A model generated the notes under the pieces. It did not search any database, had not been told where the DNA came from, and was given only the letters and a program-made list of their open reading frames with translations. This document shows positions 8,397 to 17,318 of a DNA stretch of 64,000 nucleotides, in pieces. The position numbers and the translations under genes are program-made. Each line of letters begins with the position of its first letter. Positions within the stretch are counted from its first letter, which is position 1. The DNA is from Hyphomicrobiales bacterium (GTDB taxonomy: Bacteria > Pseudomonadota > Alphaproteobacteria > Rhizobiales > Rhizobiaceae): contig UCFC01000019.1 in NCBI GenBank assembly GCA_900471515.1, forward strand, positions 170,841 to 234,840, written 5' to 3'.

Positions 8397-10769
8397 ATGG
8401 CGGATTTTATTGCAGTTATTCGGCGGGCAGTCGACGGCCTGTCTGAAAATACCCCCGAGATGCGGGTGAAGGTCTACGAGCGTGCGCGCGGCGCAGTGCA
8501 GCGGCAGCTCGAGAACATGAAGCCGCGTCCGCCGGAAGCCATGCTGCAACGCCAGCTTGAAAAGCTTGAGGCCGCAATCCGCGAAGTCGAGGCCGAGCAT
8601 TCGGAAGCCGTGCCTGTCGAAGAGGCTGTCGCAGCCGTTCCTGAGCCCGAAGCCTATCAGGAGCCGGCGCCCGAACACGAAGCCGAACCGGAGCCCGGGC
8701 AGCCGGCCCCCGTTGCCGAGGCGCCTGCCGACGAAAGCGATGACCGGCAGGACGCGGAGCCTGTCTACGAGCAGGCTGCCGAGCCGGAAGAGGTTGTCCA
8801 GGCGGCTGCTCCCGCCGAAGAGGCCGTGCCCGAGCATGCCGGATGGCATCCCTCTCATGAAGAGGAGGCGCCGGCAGAGGAGTGGCGCGCGCCGGAGGAG
8901 GCTCAGGATCATGGCGAGCCCGAGCACCTTCATGAACCGGCGGAGGAATATTTCCGCGAAGAGCCGCGTCCCGAAGAGGTCGCTGCCGAGCCGGTAGCCG
9001 AAACCGCCAGCGAGGTGGAGGAAGAGGTTCACCAGCCGGCGCCGCGCGGCCTGGACCGCGCGTCCAATCGGCTTGTCGAGCCGATGGCCGATTTCGAACC
9101 GCAATCGCAGCCGCAGACCAACGACTTCATCGAGCACACGCGCGAGGAACCGATTGCGGTGGATGCGGCAGCGCATTTCGATCGCATGTGGTCCGAGCCG
9201 GCTGCCGAAACGCCGGCTCCCATACCGCAGGAAGCCGAGACCGAGTGGGCGCGCGAAGAGCTCCAGTCCTTTGCCGAGGCTACGCCTGCCGTTCCCGCCG
9301 ATGCTTCGGCACGCGCTTTCGACGAGGTCTCGACACTCGGAAACGGTGCTTCGCCGGCCGCCATGCCGACTGCCAAGGAAAACTTCTCCTGGGAAGCGGC
9401 CGCCTTCGACGACCTGCCGCCGATCGAGGCCGGCACAGACAAGAAGACGCCCGTTTCCGCGCATTTCGACGACGTCGATATCTTTGCGGAAGTGCATGCC
9501 GGCAACGGCTCCAGTTCGGCGGCTCCCGCGCCGGCCGCAGCCCCCGGCGAAGGCTGGCGCGAGGCGCGTGCGCTGCGTGGTTACGACCGCCGCAACGCTG
9601 CAGCCGACGACGACGACAGCAATCCGCCGATGGATCTGGACCAGATCGTCGCTTCCAAGATGCAGGGCAAGAGCTTCCGCATGGAGCCCAAGCGCCGCCG
9701 CTTCGGCATCGGCACGATCCTGGCGGTGCTCGTGACGCTCGGCATTCTTGGCGGCGGCGCCTATGCCGGCTGGACGAACCGCGAAGCGGTAATGGCAATG
9801 GTCGACGGTCTCGTCAGCTCGGCGCCGTCGCAGGCGGCGCGCGACGACGCGGCCACGCCGGGGGCAACGTCTCCGGCGCAGCAGAACGGCACGCCCGCAA
9901 CACCCCGGGCGACGGACGAGGGGGCTGCGACGCCGCCGGCGCGAGCCAACCAGGAGGTCGCCTCGCTCGACGGTTCGGCTGCCAATACCAAGTTCACCCA
10001 GCGGCTGCTTGCCGATGGCACCGAAGTCGATAGCGGACCTGCGGCCGTACCGGGCACGCCGACGGCGGAAGGCAAGTCGGTCGCCGAGCAGAATGTCGCT
10101 GCCGCCGATACCAGCGCGCCGAGCGTCCAGTCCGATGCTGCGCCGGCCGAAAACCTGACGCCGAACGGCGCTGTCGCAGCGCCCGCCGCACAGAGCACGC
10201 CTGTCGGCGCCACGGAAAAGATGTTCCTCTACGAGGAGCGGATCGGTGAAAGCTCGCCCACGGCAATCGAGGGGTCCGTCGTCTGGACCGTGCAGCACGA
10301 AGCCGGACAGGACGGCCGTCAGGAAGCCACCGTGCAGGGCAACGTCACCGTGCCGGAGCGCAACCTTTCGGCATTGCTGACCTTCAAGCGCAATTCCGAT
10401 CCGTCGCTGCCGGCAAGCCATCTGGTCGAGATCGTCTTCTCGGTTCCGCCGAATTTCGAAGGCGGCAGCATCGACAGCGTCCAGCGCATTTCGATGAAGC
10501 GCACCGAGCAGGATCGCGGCGATCCGCTGATTGCGGTTCCGGCCAAGATCACCGACGATTTCCACATGATCGCGCTCAACGACTATCCGGATGCGCGCAA
10601 GGCCAATCTGGACCTTCTTGCCACCCGCGACTGGATCGACATTCCGATCACCTATCGCAACGGCCGCCGGGCGCTCTTGACCATGCAGAAGGGCGCCACT
10701 GGCGGGAATGCCTTCAACACGGCGATCAAGGAATGGACGGCGCTCGGAGATCTCTCGACCAGCCAGTGA
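8397..10769 (+). CDS. Large acidic single-pass membrane protein, unknown
   Basis: 790 residues. The first ~65 residues are helical and charged (RRAVDGLSEN...). Residues ~70-400 are a low-complexity, Glu/Pro/Ala-rich, strongly acidic stretch likely to be disordered in the cytosol. A basic patch (EPKRRRF) precedes one transmembrane helix at about 439-458 (TILAVLVTLGILGGGAYAGW). An Ala/Thr/Pro linker then leads to a compact C-terminal domain (~605-790), probably periplasmic. Similar proteins sit between purA and rpoH in related rhizobia (from memory). Function is unknown; the layout would suit an envelope scaffold. A strong bidirectional terminator follows. Confidence 0.85.
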   Translation: MADFIAVIRRAVDGLSENTPEMRVKVYERARGAVQRQLENMKPRPPEAMLQRQLEKLEAAIREVEAEHSEAVPVEEAVAAVPEPEAYQEPAPEHEAEPEPGQPAPVAEAPADESDDRQDAEPVYEQAAEPEEVVQAAAPAEEAVPEHAGWHPSHEEEAPAEEWRAPEEAQDHGEPEHLHEPAEEYFREEPRPEEVAAEPVAETASEVEEEVHQPAPRGLDRASNRLVEPMADFEPQSQPQTNDFIEHTREEPIAVDAAAHFDRMWSEPAAETPAPIPQEAETEWAREELQSFAEATPAVPADASARAFDEVSTLGNGASPAAMPTAKENFSWEAAAFDDLPPIEAGTDKKTPVSAHFDDVDIFAEVHAGNGSSSAAPAPAAAPGEGWREARALRGYDRRNAAADDDDSNPPMDLDQIVASKMQGKSFRMEPKRRRFGIGTILAVLVTLGILGGGAYAGWTNREAVMAMVDGLVSSAPSQAARDDAATPGATSPAQQNGTPATPRATDEGAATPPARANQEVASLDGSAANTKFTQRLLADGTEVDSGPAAVPGTPTAEGKSVAEQNVAAADTSAPSVQSDAAPAENLTPNGAVAAPAAQSTPVGATEKMFLYEERIGESSPTAIEGSVVWTVQHEAGQDGRQEATVQGNVTVPERNLSALLTFKRNSDPSLPASHLVEIVFSVPPNFEGGSIDSVQRISMKRTEQDRGDPLIAVPAKITDDFHMIALNDYPDARKANLDLLATRDWIDIPITYRNGRRALLTMQKGATGGNAFNTAIKEWTALGDLSTSQ

Positions 10770-10800
10770 GGTCGAAGATCCCTGAAAAGCCGGGCAAAAC

Positions 10801-10830
10801 AAAAGGCGGGCCGCAAAGACCCGCCTTTTT
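10801..10830. terminator. Bidirectional terminator between convergent genes
   Basis: AAAAGGCGGG (10801-10810) pairs perfectly with CCCGCCTTTT (10820-10829) around a 9-base loop. A-run and T-run flanks allow it to work in both directions, serving the acidic membrane protein gene (plus) and rpoH (minus). Confidence 0.9.
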
Positions 10831-10851
10831 CATGTCGTTACTGCGGCCGGC

Positions 10852-11760
10852 TTATGCTGTGACTTCGACCACACGCACGGCCTTGGCGCGCTCCAGCGCT
10901 TCCTTGCGGACCGCGTCCTGCACCTTTTCGAAGGCGCGGACCTCGATCTGGCGGACACGCTCGCGGCTGATGTCGAATTCGGCCGAAAGGTCTTCCAGCG
11001 TCACCGGATCTTCGGCAAGGCGACGAGCCTCGAAGATGCGGCGTTCGCGGTCGTTCAGCACGCTCATGGCCTTCGACAGCATGCGGCGACGGGTATCGAG
11101 CTCATCCTGCTCGATCAGCACGTCTTCCTGGCTGTCGTGGTCGTCCACGAGCCAATCCTGCCACTGGCCACTGTCGCCTTCGGAGGCCTTGATCGGGGCG
11201 TTCAGCGATGCGTCGCCGGAAAGGCGACGGTTCATCGAAACGACCTCCTCCTCGGAGACGTTCAGCTTGGTGGCGATCTCGGTCACATGTTCCGGCTTCA
11301 GGTCGCCGTCGTCGATAGCCTGGATACGGCCCTTGAGGCGGCGCAGGTTGAAGAACAGGCGCTTCTGGTTGGCGGTCGTGCCCATCTTCACCAGAGACCA
11401 CGAACGCAGGATATATTCCTGGATCGAGGCCTTGATCCACCACATGGCGTAGGTGGCAAGGCGGAAACCGCGTTCCGGATCGAACTTCTTGACGGCCTGC
11501 ATCAGGCCGACGTTACCTTCGGATACGACTTCGCCGATCGGCAGGCCGTAGCCGCGATAGCCCATGGCGATCTTCGCGACGAGGCGAAGGTGGCTGGTGA
11601 CGAGCCTGTGGGCGGCGTCGCGATCGCCGTGCTCGGAGTAACGCTTGGCGAGCATGTACTCTTCCTGCGGCTCCAGCATCGGGAATTTGCGGATTTCGTC
11701 GAGGTAACGATTGAGACCGGCTTCGCCGGCGGTAATGGACGGCAAGTTATTTCGGGCCAT
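10852..11760 (-). CDS. rpoH: RNA polymerase sigma-32 (heat-shock) factor
   Basis: 302 residues. Sigma-70 family factor directing RNA polymerase to heat-shock promoters. Region 2 (RLVTSHLRLVAKIAMGYRGY; ATYAMWWIKASIQEYIL) and region 4 (LEDLSAEFDISRERVRQIE) are complete, and the RpoH-box QKRLFFNLR is present, which separates it from housekeeping sigma. The location beside rluD and purA matches the rpoH1 locus of Sinorhizobium. The ATG at 11760 has an excellent AGGAGGG site. Region 1.1 is absent, as expected for the family. Confidence 0.97.
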   Translation of the reverse strand: MARNNLPSITAGEAGLNRYLDEIRKFPMLEPQEEYMLAKRYSEHGDRDAAHRLVTSHLRLVAKIAMGYRGYGLPIGEVVSEGNVGLMQAVKKFDPERGFRLATYAMWWIKASIQEYILRSWSLVKMGTTANQKRLFFNLRRLKGRIQAIDDGDLKPEHVTEIATKLNVSEEEVVSMNRRLSGDASLNAPIKASEGDSGQWQDWLVDDHDSQEDVLIEQDELDTRRRMLSKAMSVLNDRERRIFEARRLAEDPVTLEDLSAEFDISRERVRQIEVRAFEKVQDAVRKEALERAKAVRVVEVTA

Positions 11761-12029
11761 AATGCACCCTCCTTATATGGATTCCGGTTCCCGATGGAAC
11801 GCGCCCTCGCGTTAAAGGCAAACCGGGACATGCGGCTCTCTCAAAGCCCGCAATAGGTCCATTTACAGATAAGTATGGCGAAACGGGGATTCAAGGTGGT
11901 CCCGGCGTTCACGAGCCCGTTATCGGGCCTTGGCCGGCGCCTGCCGCCGGCATTGATTTTACAGGCGGCTGCCGCATTTTTCCAGTGGCGGCGGCACTCT
12001 TGCACGACCGCTTCGATGAGGGGAACCTG

Positions 12030-12188
12030 ATGACCAGACCAGCTTTTGCCGCCATCCTGCTGCTTTCGCTTTCGGCCGTTCTTTCATCCTGCGCCAATAC
12101 GGCAAGGGGACTGGCGGAGGATGGGCGCGATACCAGCCATGCTCTCGACAATGCCACGCACCGGATCCTGGGTGCAGGCGCCAAATAG
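12030..12188 (+). CDS. Entericidin-like small lipoprotein
   Basis: 52 residues. A short hydrophobic signal ends in the lipobox L-S-S-C with lipidated Cys21, followed by NTARGLAEDGRD, matching the entericidin EcnA/EcnB pattern (CNTxxGxGxDI). It is expected to be a lipid-anchored envelope peptide. The ATG at 12030 is chosen for the upstream GAGGGGA and because it places the signal peptide at the N-terminus; longer in-frame starts add a charged tail. It ends 14 bases before the end of the convergent rluD. Confidence 0.75.
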   Translation: MTRPAFAAILLLSLSAVLSSCANTARGLAEDGRDTSHALDNATHRILGAGAK

Positions 12189-12201
12189 CGGTCGCAACCT
12201 C

Positions 12202-13227
12202 TCAGCCGCGCAGCGCTTCGGCAAGCTCGATCATGTCATCCGGCAACGGCACTTCGAAATGCATCACCTCGCCGGTACGCGGATGCTCGAATTGCAGCAT
12301 GTAGGCGTGCAGCGCCTGGCGGCCGAACGTCCTGACGACCTTGCGGGCCTCGTCGGGCAGTAGATTGGCCTTGGTCTTGAAGCCGGCGCCGTAGACGGCA
12401 TCGCCCAGCAGCGGATGGCCGATATGGGCCATGTGGACGCGGATCTGGTGGGTGCGGCCGGTTTCCAGATGGCATTCGACGAGAGAGGCGAGGGCGCTCG
12501 CATCCGGGTTTTCGTGGAAGCGTTCGAGCACTTCGTAATGGGTGATCGCCTCGTCGGCATTGTCGCTGTCGGCGCGCTTGACGGCGCGGCGGGTGCGGTC
12601 GCCGGTGGCGCGGCCGAGCGGCGCGTCGATCGTTCCCGAGAGCGCGCGCGGACGACCCCAGACGATCGCCTGATAGGCGCGTTCCAGCGGCATGGTGCGG
12701 CCGTGATCGGCAAACTGCAGCGAGAGATGGCGGTGGGCCACGTCGTTCTTGGCGACGACCATGACTCCGGTCGTATCCTTGTCGAGGCGGTGGACGATGC
12801 CGGGGCGGCGCACGCCGCCGATGCCGGAGAGCGTGTCGCCGCAATGGTGGATCAGCGCGTTGACGAGAGTGCCGGTCCAGTTGCCGGGACCGGGATGAAC
12901 GACGAGGCCGGCGGGCTTGGAAATGACGATGACGTCTTCATCCTCGTAGAGGATATCGAGCGCAATAGCCTCGCCCTTCGGGGCCGGATCTTCAGGCTCG
13001 GGCAGAGTGATCTCGTAGCTGTCGCCGGCTCGCACCTTGCGTTGCGGGTCGGTAACGGGCGCGCCCTTCAAAAATACCTGCCCGTCCTTGATCAGCGCCT
13101 TGATGCGGCTGCGGGAAAACTCCTCGCCGACCTGCGCGGTCAGCCAGGCATCGAGGCGGCCTTCGGCCGTCTCGTCGGCGGTCAGGACTTTTCTATTGTC
13201 ATCTGCTTGTTTAAAGGGGTCGCTCAA
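12202..13227 (-). CDS. rluD: RluA-family 23S rRNA pseudouridine synthase
   Basis: 341 residues. An N-terminal S4 RNA-binding domain (about 20-80, RLDAWLTAQVGEEFSRSRI) is followed by the pseudouridine synthase catalytic domain. The signature RPGIVHRLDKDTTG carries the catalytic Asp, and LETGRTHQIRVHMAHIGHP is the second conserved block. The size and S4 domain favour RluD (positions 1911/1915/1917 of 23S rRNA) over RluA/RluC, and the position next to rpoH fits the rhizobial rluD. It is divergent from the small membrane protein at 13270. Confidence 0.93.
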   Translation of the reverse strand: MSDPFKQADDNRKVLTADETAEGRLDAWLTAQVGEEFSRSRIKALIKDGQVFLKGAPVTDPQRKVRAGDSYEITLPEPEDPAPKGEAIALDILYEDEDVIVISKPAGLVVHPGPGNWTGTLVNALIHHCGDTLSGIGGVRRPGIVHRLDKDTTGVMVVAKNDVAHRHLSLQFADHGRTMPLERAYQAIVWGRPRALSGTIDAPLGRATGDRTRRAVKRADSDNADEAITHYEVLERFHENPDASALASLVECHLETGRTHQIRVHMAHIGHPLLGDAVYGAGFKTKANLLPDEARKVVRTFGRQALHAYMLQFEHPRTGEVMHFEVPLPDDMIELAEALRG

Positions 13228-13269
13228 GACGCTTCTTCTCCGACGTATTTTTAGAACGGGACGCCATAG

Positions 13270-13662
13270 ATGACGAAATTCGAGCCAGCCGACGACGAGC
13301 AGGAAGAAAAGCCCCTCGATCCGGCTATGGAAAATGTCCGGCGCAAGATGGTTCGCCTGCAGATCGTCTCGGGCGCCATCATGTTCGTGAGCCTTATGGC
13401 GGTCTTCGGCGCCGTTGTCTACAAGGTGACGCGTGCGGAACCGTCCCAGGCCACGGCATCTGCAGGCTCTTCCGGCGTTCCTTCAGACGCACCGGTAACG
13501 GCAACCGCTTCGCTGCCGCTCGGCTTCAGGATCGAGCAGACGTCGCTTTCCGGCGGGCAGATCCTGTTTTATGGCACCGATGTCGACGGCAAGCGCAAGG
13601 CGCTGGTCTTCGACATCAAGGCAGGCCGGATCGTGGCCAATATCACGCTGTCGGGCAATTGA
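13270..13662 (+). CDS. Small membrane-anchored protein, unknown
   Basis: 130 residues: an acidic N-terminus, one transmembrane helix at about 32-52 (QIVSGAIMFVSLMAVFGAVVY), a Ser/Ala/Pro linker, and a C-terminal domain of roughly 55 residues containing ILFYGTDVDGKRKALVFD and ending in VANITLSGN. It is probably anchored in the inner membrane with the small domain in the periplasm. The methyltransferase gene starts 7 bases after its stop, so the two are likely cotranscribed. Function is not known. Confidence 0.7.
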   Translation: MTKFEPADDEQEEKPLDPAMENVRRKMVRLQIVSGAIMFVSLMAVFGAVVYKVTRAEPSQATASAGSSGVPSDAPVTATASLPLGFRIEQTSLSGGQILFYGTDVDGKRKALVFDIKAGRIVANITLSGN

Positions 13663-13669
13663 GGCCGGC

Positions 13670-14494
13670 ATGGCCGCAAAGCCCGTCACGATCGAAAACC
13701 CCGGCGATCCGCGAATTGCGGAGTTTCGCGACATCCGCGAGCGCGACCTGACGGGCCGGCAGAACCGTTTCATCGCCGAAGGCACGGTCGTGCTGCGCAT
13801 GCTTGCCGAGGCGCATGCGGCGGGCCGGGGATTTTCGGCCGAAAAGATACTGCTGCTCCGCAACCGGCTCGAGGGCGTGTCCGAGATTCTCGACCGCTTT
13901 CCCGTCGAAGTGCCGGTCTATGTGGCGGATGCCGATGTTCTGGACGGTATCGTCGGCTTCAACATGCATCGCGGCGTGCTCGCTCTCGGGCGGCGGGAGC
14001 AGGCGGCGGAGGCCGCGCTTCTCGATGGGCTGCCCGAGCGGGCGCTGGTTCTGGTGGGCTGCGGCATTTCCAATCACGACAATGCCGGGTCGATGTTTCG
14101 CAATGCCGCTGCCTTCAAGGCGGATGCGATCCTTCTTGACGAGACGTGCTGCGATCCGCTCTACCGCAAGGCGCTGCGTGTTTCGGTCGGCTCGGTGCTG
14201 AGCACGCCCTACCACCGCGGCGGCGATGCGATTGCGCTGCTGTCGAGCCTTGCCGAGCGCGGCTTTGCCATCTGGACGCTTTCTCCGCGCGGCGAAACGG
14301 ACATCCGCCGGATACCGGCTTGCGATCGCATGGCGCTCGTCGTCGGCACTGAGGGCGAGGGGCTGCCGGAGGCGGTGCTTTCCCGGTTCCGCAGCGCGCG
14401 CATTCCCCAGTCCGACGGGCTGGACAGTCTCAACGTGGCGACGGCGACGGGTATCGCGCTCTTTGCCATATCCTCGGCGATGGCGCGGATCTGA
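13670..14494 (+). CDS. SPOUT (TrmH/SpoU) RNA 2'-O-methyltransferase
   Basis: 274 residues. S-adenosylmethionine-dependent methyltransferase of the SPOUT class, acting on tRNA or rRNA ribose. The three SpoU motifs are visible: NHDNAGSMFRNAAAF (motif 1), LVVGTEGEGLP (motif 2) and DSLNVATATGIALF (motif 3, knot). An N-terminal substrate-binding segment (about 1-100) contains NRFIAEGTVVL. The exact target base is unknown. The ATG at 13670 is chosen because upstream in-frame codons overlap the preceding gene. Its stop is 4 bases from that of the convergent coiled-coil gene. Confidence 0.9.
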   Translation: MAAKPVTIENPGDPRIAEFRDIRERDLTGRQNRFIAEGTVVLRMLAEAHAAGRGFSAEKILLLRNRLEGVSEILDRFPVEVPVYVADADVLDGIVGFNMHRGVLALGRREQAAEAALLDGLPERALVLVGCGISNHDNAGSMFRNAAAFKADAILLDETCCDPLYRKALRVSVGSVLSTPYHRGGDAIALLSSLAERGFAIWTLSPRGETDIRRIPACDRMALVVGTEGEGLPEAVLSRFRSARIPQSDGLDSLNVATATGIALFAISSAMARI

Positions 14495-14498
14495 CGGT

Positions 14499-15659
14499 TC
14501 AGCGCTGCGGATCGGCGATGATCGTGGCCGCGCGGTCGGCGAGGTTTACGCGGTCGTTTGCTCCCTTTTTCTCGCCGGCGGCAGGAAGGAGGGGAAGGAT
14601 CGGAGAGGACGGGCCTTCCTTGAGGGCTGTGAGCGCCACCATGTTGGCGGCGATCGAGGTAATTTCCTCGCGAAGCGCGCCATCGCGTCCCGTGTTGTTT
14701 CTTGCCTTGAACAGATGGTCGGCAAGGGCTGCGCTGCGCCGGCGCACATTGTCGCTCATCTGCGCGGCGATGGCGGTGAGATCGAGTTCGGAGGTTTCCG
14801 CCTCGCTGGCCGCTTCGGCGGGCAGATCGGCCAGCGACTTGGCGAGGCCGGCATCACGCAGCACCTTGGCGGCCTTGCGCAGTTCGGCATTGGCGGCCTT
14901 CAGCTGATCCTTCAGCCTGGCGATTTCCTGCTGCCGGCGGCCGAGGAGAACTTCCTTGTCCGCAGCGGAGGCGGCCTCGCGGGCGGCCTTGTCTTCCAGG
15001 CGAATGACCATGTGCTGTTGCTGGCTGAGCTTCTGTTCGGCGTCCTTGGCGCGCTTCTGCAACACGGTCATGTCCTGGCGGATCGTATCGCGTTCTTCGC
15101 GCAGCGCGTTGGCTCGGAACTTCAGGTTCTCGGCTTCCGTCTCGCGCGCTGCAAGGTCGATCTTCAGACTGTCCGTCTGTTCCGCAAGTTTGGAAAGCCG
15201 CGCACGCAGCGTTTCCAGTTCGCTATCCTTGTTGGAGCCGGCCTGTTCGGCAATGTGCAGGCTGGTCTTCAGCTGGCTGATATAGTTCTCGTCCTTGCGC
15301 AGGTGCGAGCGCTGCTCGGCCGCCTCAACCTGCATTTCGCCGATCTGCGCGCGCGCCTCGTTGACTTCGGAGGCCAGTCTGCCGGCATCGACGGCAAGCG
15401 CGTCGTGGCGAAGCTGCAGGGAAAGCGATTTCTCGCGTTCGCGCTGCAGGTCCTGCGCCGTGCGGGCATTTTCGGCGGCGTAGAGCGCGCGCACCATATC
15501 CTTCTGTGCCCGCACTTCCTGCGGGCTCAGCGGCATCGTCGCCTTGAGGCGGTTTTCCGTATACCAGACGATGCGGCGATGGACGGCAGGCAAGACCAGA
15601 AAGACAAGAAAGGCCGCGGTCAGGAAGCCCAATCCGAACAAAAGAGCATATTCGATCAC
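14499..15659 (-). CDS. Membrane-anchored coiled-coil protein
   Basis: 386 residues. One N-terminal transmembrane helix (about 2-24, YALLFGLGFLTAAFLVFLVL) is followed by RRIVWYTENRL and then a long, Glu/Arg/Lys/Leu-rich coiled coil (about 50-270). The C-terminal ~100 residues are less regular (DNVRRRSAALADHLFKAR). The layout resembles membrane-tethered scaffold or RmuC-like N-terminal regions, but no catalytic domain is present. The start is a GTG at 15659; no in-frame ATG lies nearby. Function is unknown. The location between an RNA methyltransferase and the cell-cycle block gives no strong hint. Confidence 0.75.
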   Translation of the reverse strand: MIEYALLFGLGFLTAAFLVFLVLPAVHRRIVWYTENRLKATMPLSPQEVRAQKDMVRALYAAENARTAQDLQREREKSLSLQLRHDALAVDAGRLASEVNEARAQIGEMQVEAAEQRSHLRKDENYISQLKTSLHIAEQAGSNKDSELETLRARLSKLAEQTDSLKIDLAARETEAENLKFRANALREERDTIRQDMTVLQKRAKDAEQKLSQQQHMVIRLEDKAAREAASAADKEVLLGRRQQEIARLKDQLKAANAELRKAAKVLRDAGLAKSLADLPAEAASEAETSELDLTAIAAQMSDNVRRRSAALADHLFKARNNTGRDGALREEITSIAANMVALTALKEGPSSPILPLLPAAGEKKGANDRVNLADRAATIIADPQR

Positions 15660-15788
15660 GGCGCGGCCATCGATTCGAAGGTTGATACGGGTCAGTCCGG
15701 TTGATTAAGCACGCAGCCGCCGCATCGGCAAGGCTGCGCGCACCGGCAGGACCATATTCCCAAGGATATTAGCGCCGGTTCCGGCTTT

Positions 15789-16376
15789 TCAGAAGGGGTT
15801 CCAGGTCGGGTTCGGCGTGATCTTGAGGTAGCCGACATTGATTCCGAGACGGGCGCCGACGCCGGTGCGGATCGGTACGACCAGGACATTGTTGTTCTTG
15901 AGCAGCGTCATGCCGAAGCCGGCAATGACATAGGCCGAGCCGCTGACGCCGCCGAAGCGCGCATAGATGGAATCGATGGAGGGCAGGTCATAGACCAGCA
16001 TCATGACGCGGGAGCCCTGGCCGCCGTAATCGAGGCCGAGGGAGGGACCCTGCCAGTAAAGCGGATGTTCGCCGGCATTCTTGGTGTTGAGCTGGCCCTC
16101 GCCGTAGGTGAGGCCGGCGATGAAGGCGCCGCCGCCTTCCTGGCCGAGAATGTAGCCGTTGGGCAGGCCGTATTTCTGGAAGGCGTTTTCAACAACCTTG
16201 GCCAGACCGCCGCTGGTGGAGCCGAAGAAGGAGTGGCCGGCATCGACGATCTCCTGCATCGTGTACTGGCCGTTGTCCTGCGCGGCGGCCTGTCCGGCCA
16301 CGACCACCGAGGATACCATGATCGCGGTCAGCAACCTGCAGAAGCCGATAAATCTTCCGAGAAATTGGAGGCGCAT
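15789..16376 (-). CDS. eipA: EipA-like periplasmic DUF1134 protein
   Basis: 195 residues with an N-terminal signal peptide (cleavage near AGQAAAQ) and a DUF1134 domain rich in Gly and beta-strands (YILGQEGGGAFIAGLTYGEG; GPSLGLDYGGQGSRVMMLVY). The Brucella homologue EipA is a periplasmic beta-barrel protein needed for envelope stress resistance, and CtrA activates its gene directly; this is family knowledge. Here the gene is divergent from chpT, and a CtrA-box-like sequence lies 62-78 bases upstream. The ATG at 16376 is preferred over the one at 16388 because it opens the signal peptide. Confidence 0.88.
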   Translation of the reverse strand: MRLQFLGRFIGFCRLLTAIMVSSVVVAGQAAAQDNGQYTMQEIVDAGHSFFGSTSGGLAKVVENAFQKYGLPNGYILGQEGGGAFIAGLTYGEGQLNTKNAGEHPLYWQGPSLGLDYGGQGSRVMMLVYDLPSIDSIYARFGGVSGSAYVIAGFGMTLLKNNNVLVVPIRTGVGARLGINVGYLKITPNPTWNPF

Positions 16377-16437
16377 GATGTCATCCATTCGTCATTGTCA
16401 GGGGCATTGGCATTTGATGCATTTTGCGCCGATCGTC

Positions 16438-16454
16438 TTAACAATCGGTTTACC
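16438..16454. promoter_or_regulatory. Candidate CtrA box between eipA and chpT
   Basis: TTAA-N7-TTTACC, one mismatch from the full CtrA consensus TTAA-N7-TTAACC. It lies between the divergent eipA and chpT starts, 62 bases from eipA and about 100 from chpT. A role in CtrA activation of eipA is inferred from Brucella. Confidence 0.5.
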
Positions 16455-16554
16455 AAATATGGTGTCATTATGGCGATGAGTACGGTCGCAAACTTCGCGC
16501 AATTTTGATCAGGCACACTACCGGGTGGAATGACACTGCCGCCCTCAGGAGACG

Positions 16555-17205
16555 ATGATGTCCAAGAACCCGAATCTCACTCTGTCCGGCCCGGACCTGG
16601 CAGCACTTCTGTGCAGCCGCGTGTGCCATGACGTGATCTCGCCCGTGGGCGCGATCAACAACGGCCTGGAGCTTCTGGATGAAGGCGGAGCGGATTCGGA
16701 CGCGATGGATCTCATCCGCACCAGCGCGCTCAATGCTTCGGTTCGCCTCAAATTCGCACGCCTTGCCTTCGGTGCCTCCGGTTCCGTCGGCGCCTCGATC
16801 GATACCGGCGAGGCGGAACGCGCCGCCAAGGACTTCGCGGTGGCCGAAAAGAAGACCGAGGTGACATGGAACGGTCCGCGCGCGATCGTCGCCAAGAACA
16901 GGGTCAAGCTGCTCCTGAACCTCTTCCTCGTCGCCTATTCCTCCATTCCGCGCGGCGGCAGTCTGGATATCACGCTGGAAAATCCGGAATTCGATGCGAG
17001 CTTCACGCTTGTCGCCAAGGGCAAGCTGATGCGCGTGCCGCCGAAATTCATCGAAATCGCCACCGGTACCGTCGAAGAGGCGATCGATGCGCATTCGATC
17101 CAGCCTTACTACACCGTGCTGCTGGCGGAAGAATGCGGCATGGTCCTGGATCATGTGGTTGGCGCCGAAGAGATCGTCTTCACTGCCAAGGTCGCTGCCG
17201 CGTAG
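16555..17205 (+). CDS. chpT: Histidine phosphotransferase of the CtrA phosphorelay
   Basis: 216 residues. Relays phosphate from the hybrid kinase CckA to CtrA and CpdR. The phospho-accepting His is in LCSRVCHDVISPVGAINNG (His25), the diagnostic HDxxxP block of ChpT. The rest is a degenerate, non-ATP-binding GHKL-like C-terminal domain (about 90-216), as expected of the dimeric phosphotransferase. The start has two consecutive ATGs at 16555 and 16558. It is followed by a lone receiver gene and then, on the opposite strand, by ctrA, its target. Confidence 0.93.
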   Translation: MMSKNPNLTLSGPDLAALLCSRVCHDVISPVGAINNGLELLDEGGADSDAMDLIRTSALNASVRLKFARLAFGASGSVGASIDTGEAERAAKDFAVAEKKTEVTWNGPRAIVAKNRVKLLLNLFLVAYSSIPRGGSLDITLENPEFDASFTLVAKGKLMRVPPKFIEIATGTVEEAIDAHSIQPYYTVLLAEECGMVLDHVVGAEEIVFTAKVAAA

Positions 17206-17318
17206 TTCACCGATTGCTGATCGAAGCGGCGGCGGTAACGATTCCTTAGCCTGATCGACCTATCTTCGAAGGTTAGGAAGGCCCTCGACGGAGACGGCGC
17301 GAGGGGTAAGGAGCTGCC

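Noticed and set aside
8346..10802. Long minus-strand open frame opposite the acidic membrane protein
   Set aside because: Arg/Gly-rich shadow; the plus-strand frame has a membrane helix, a structured C-terminal domain and a fitting start.
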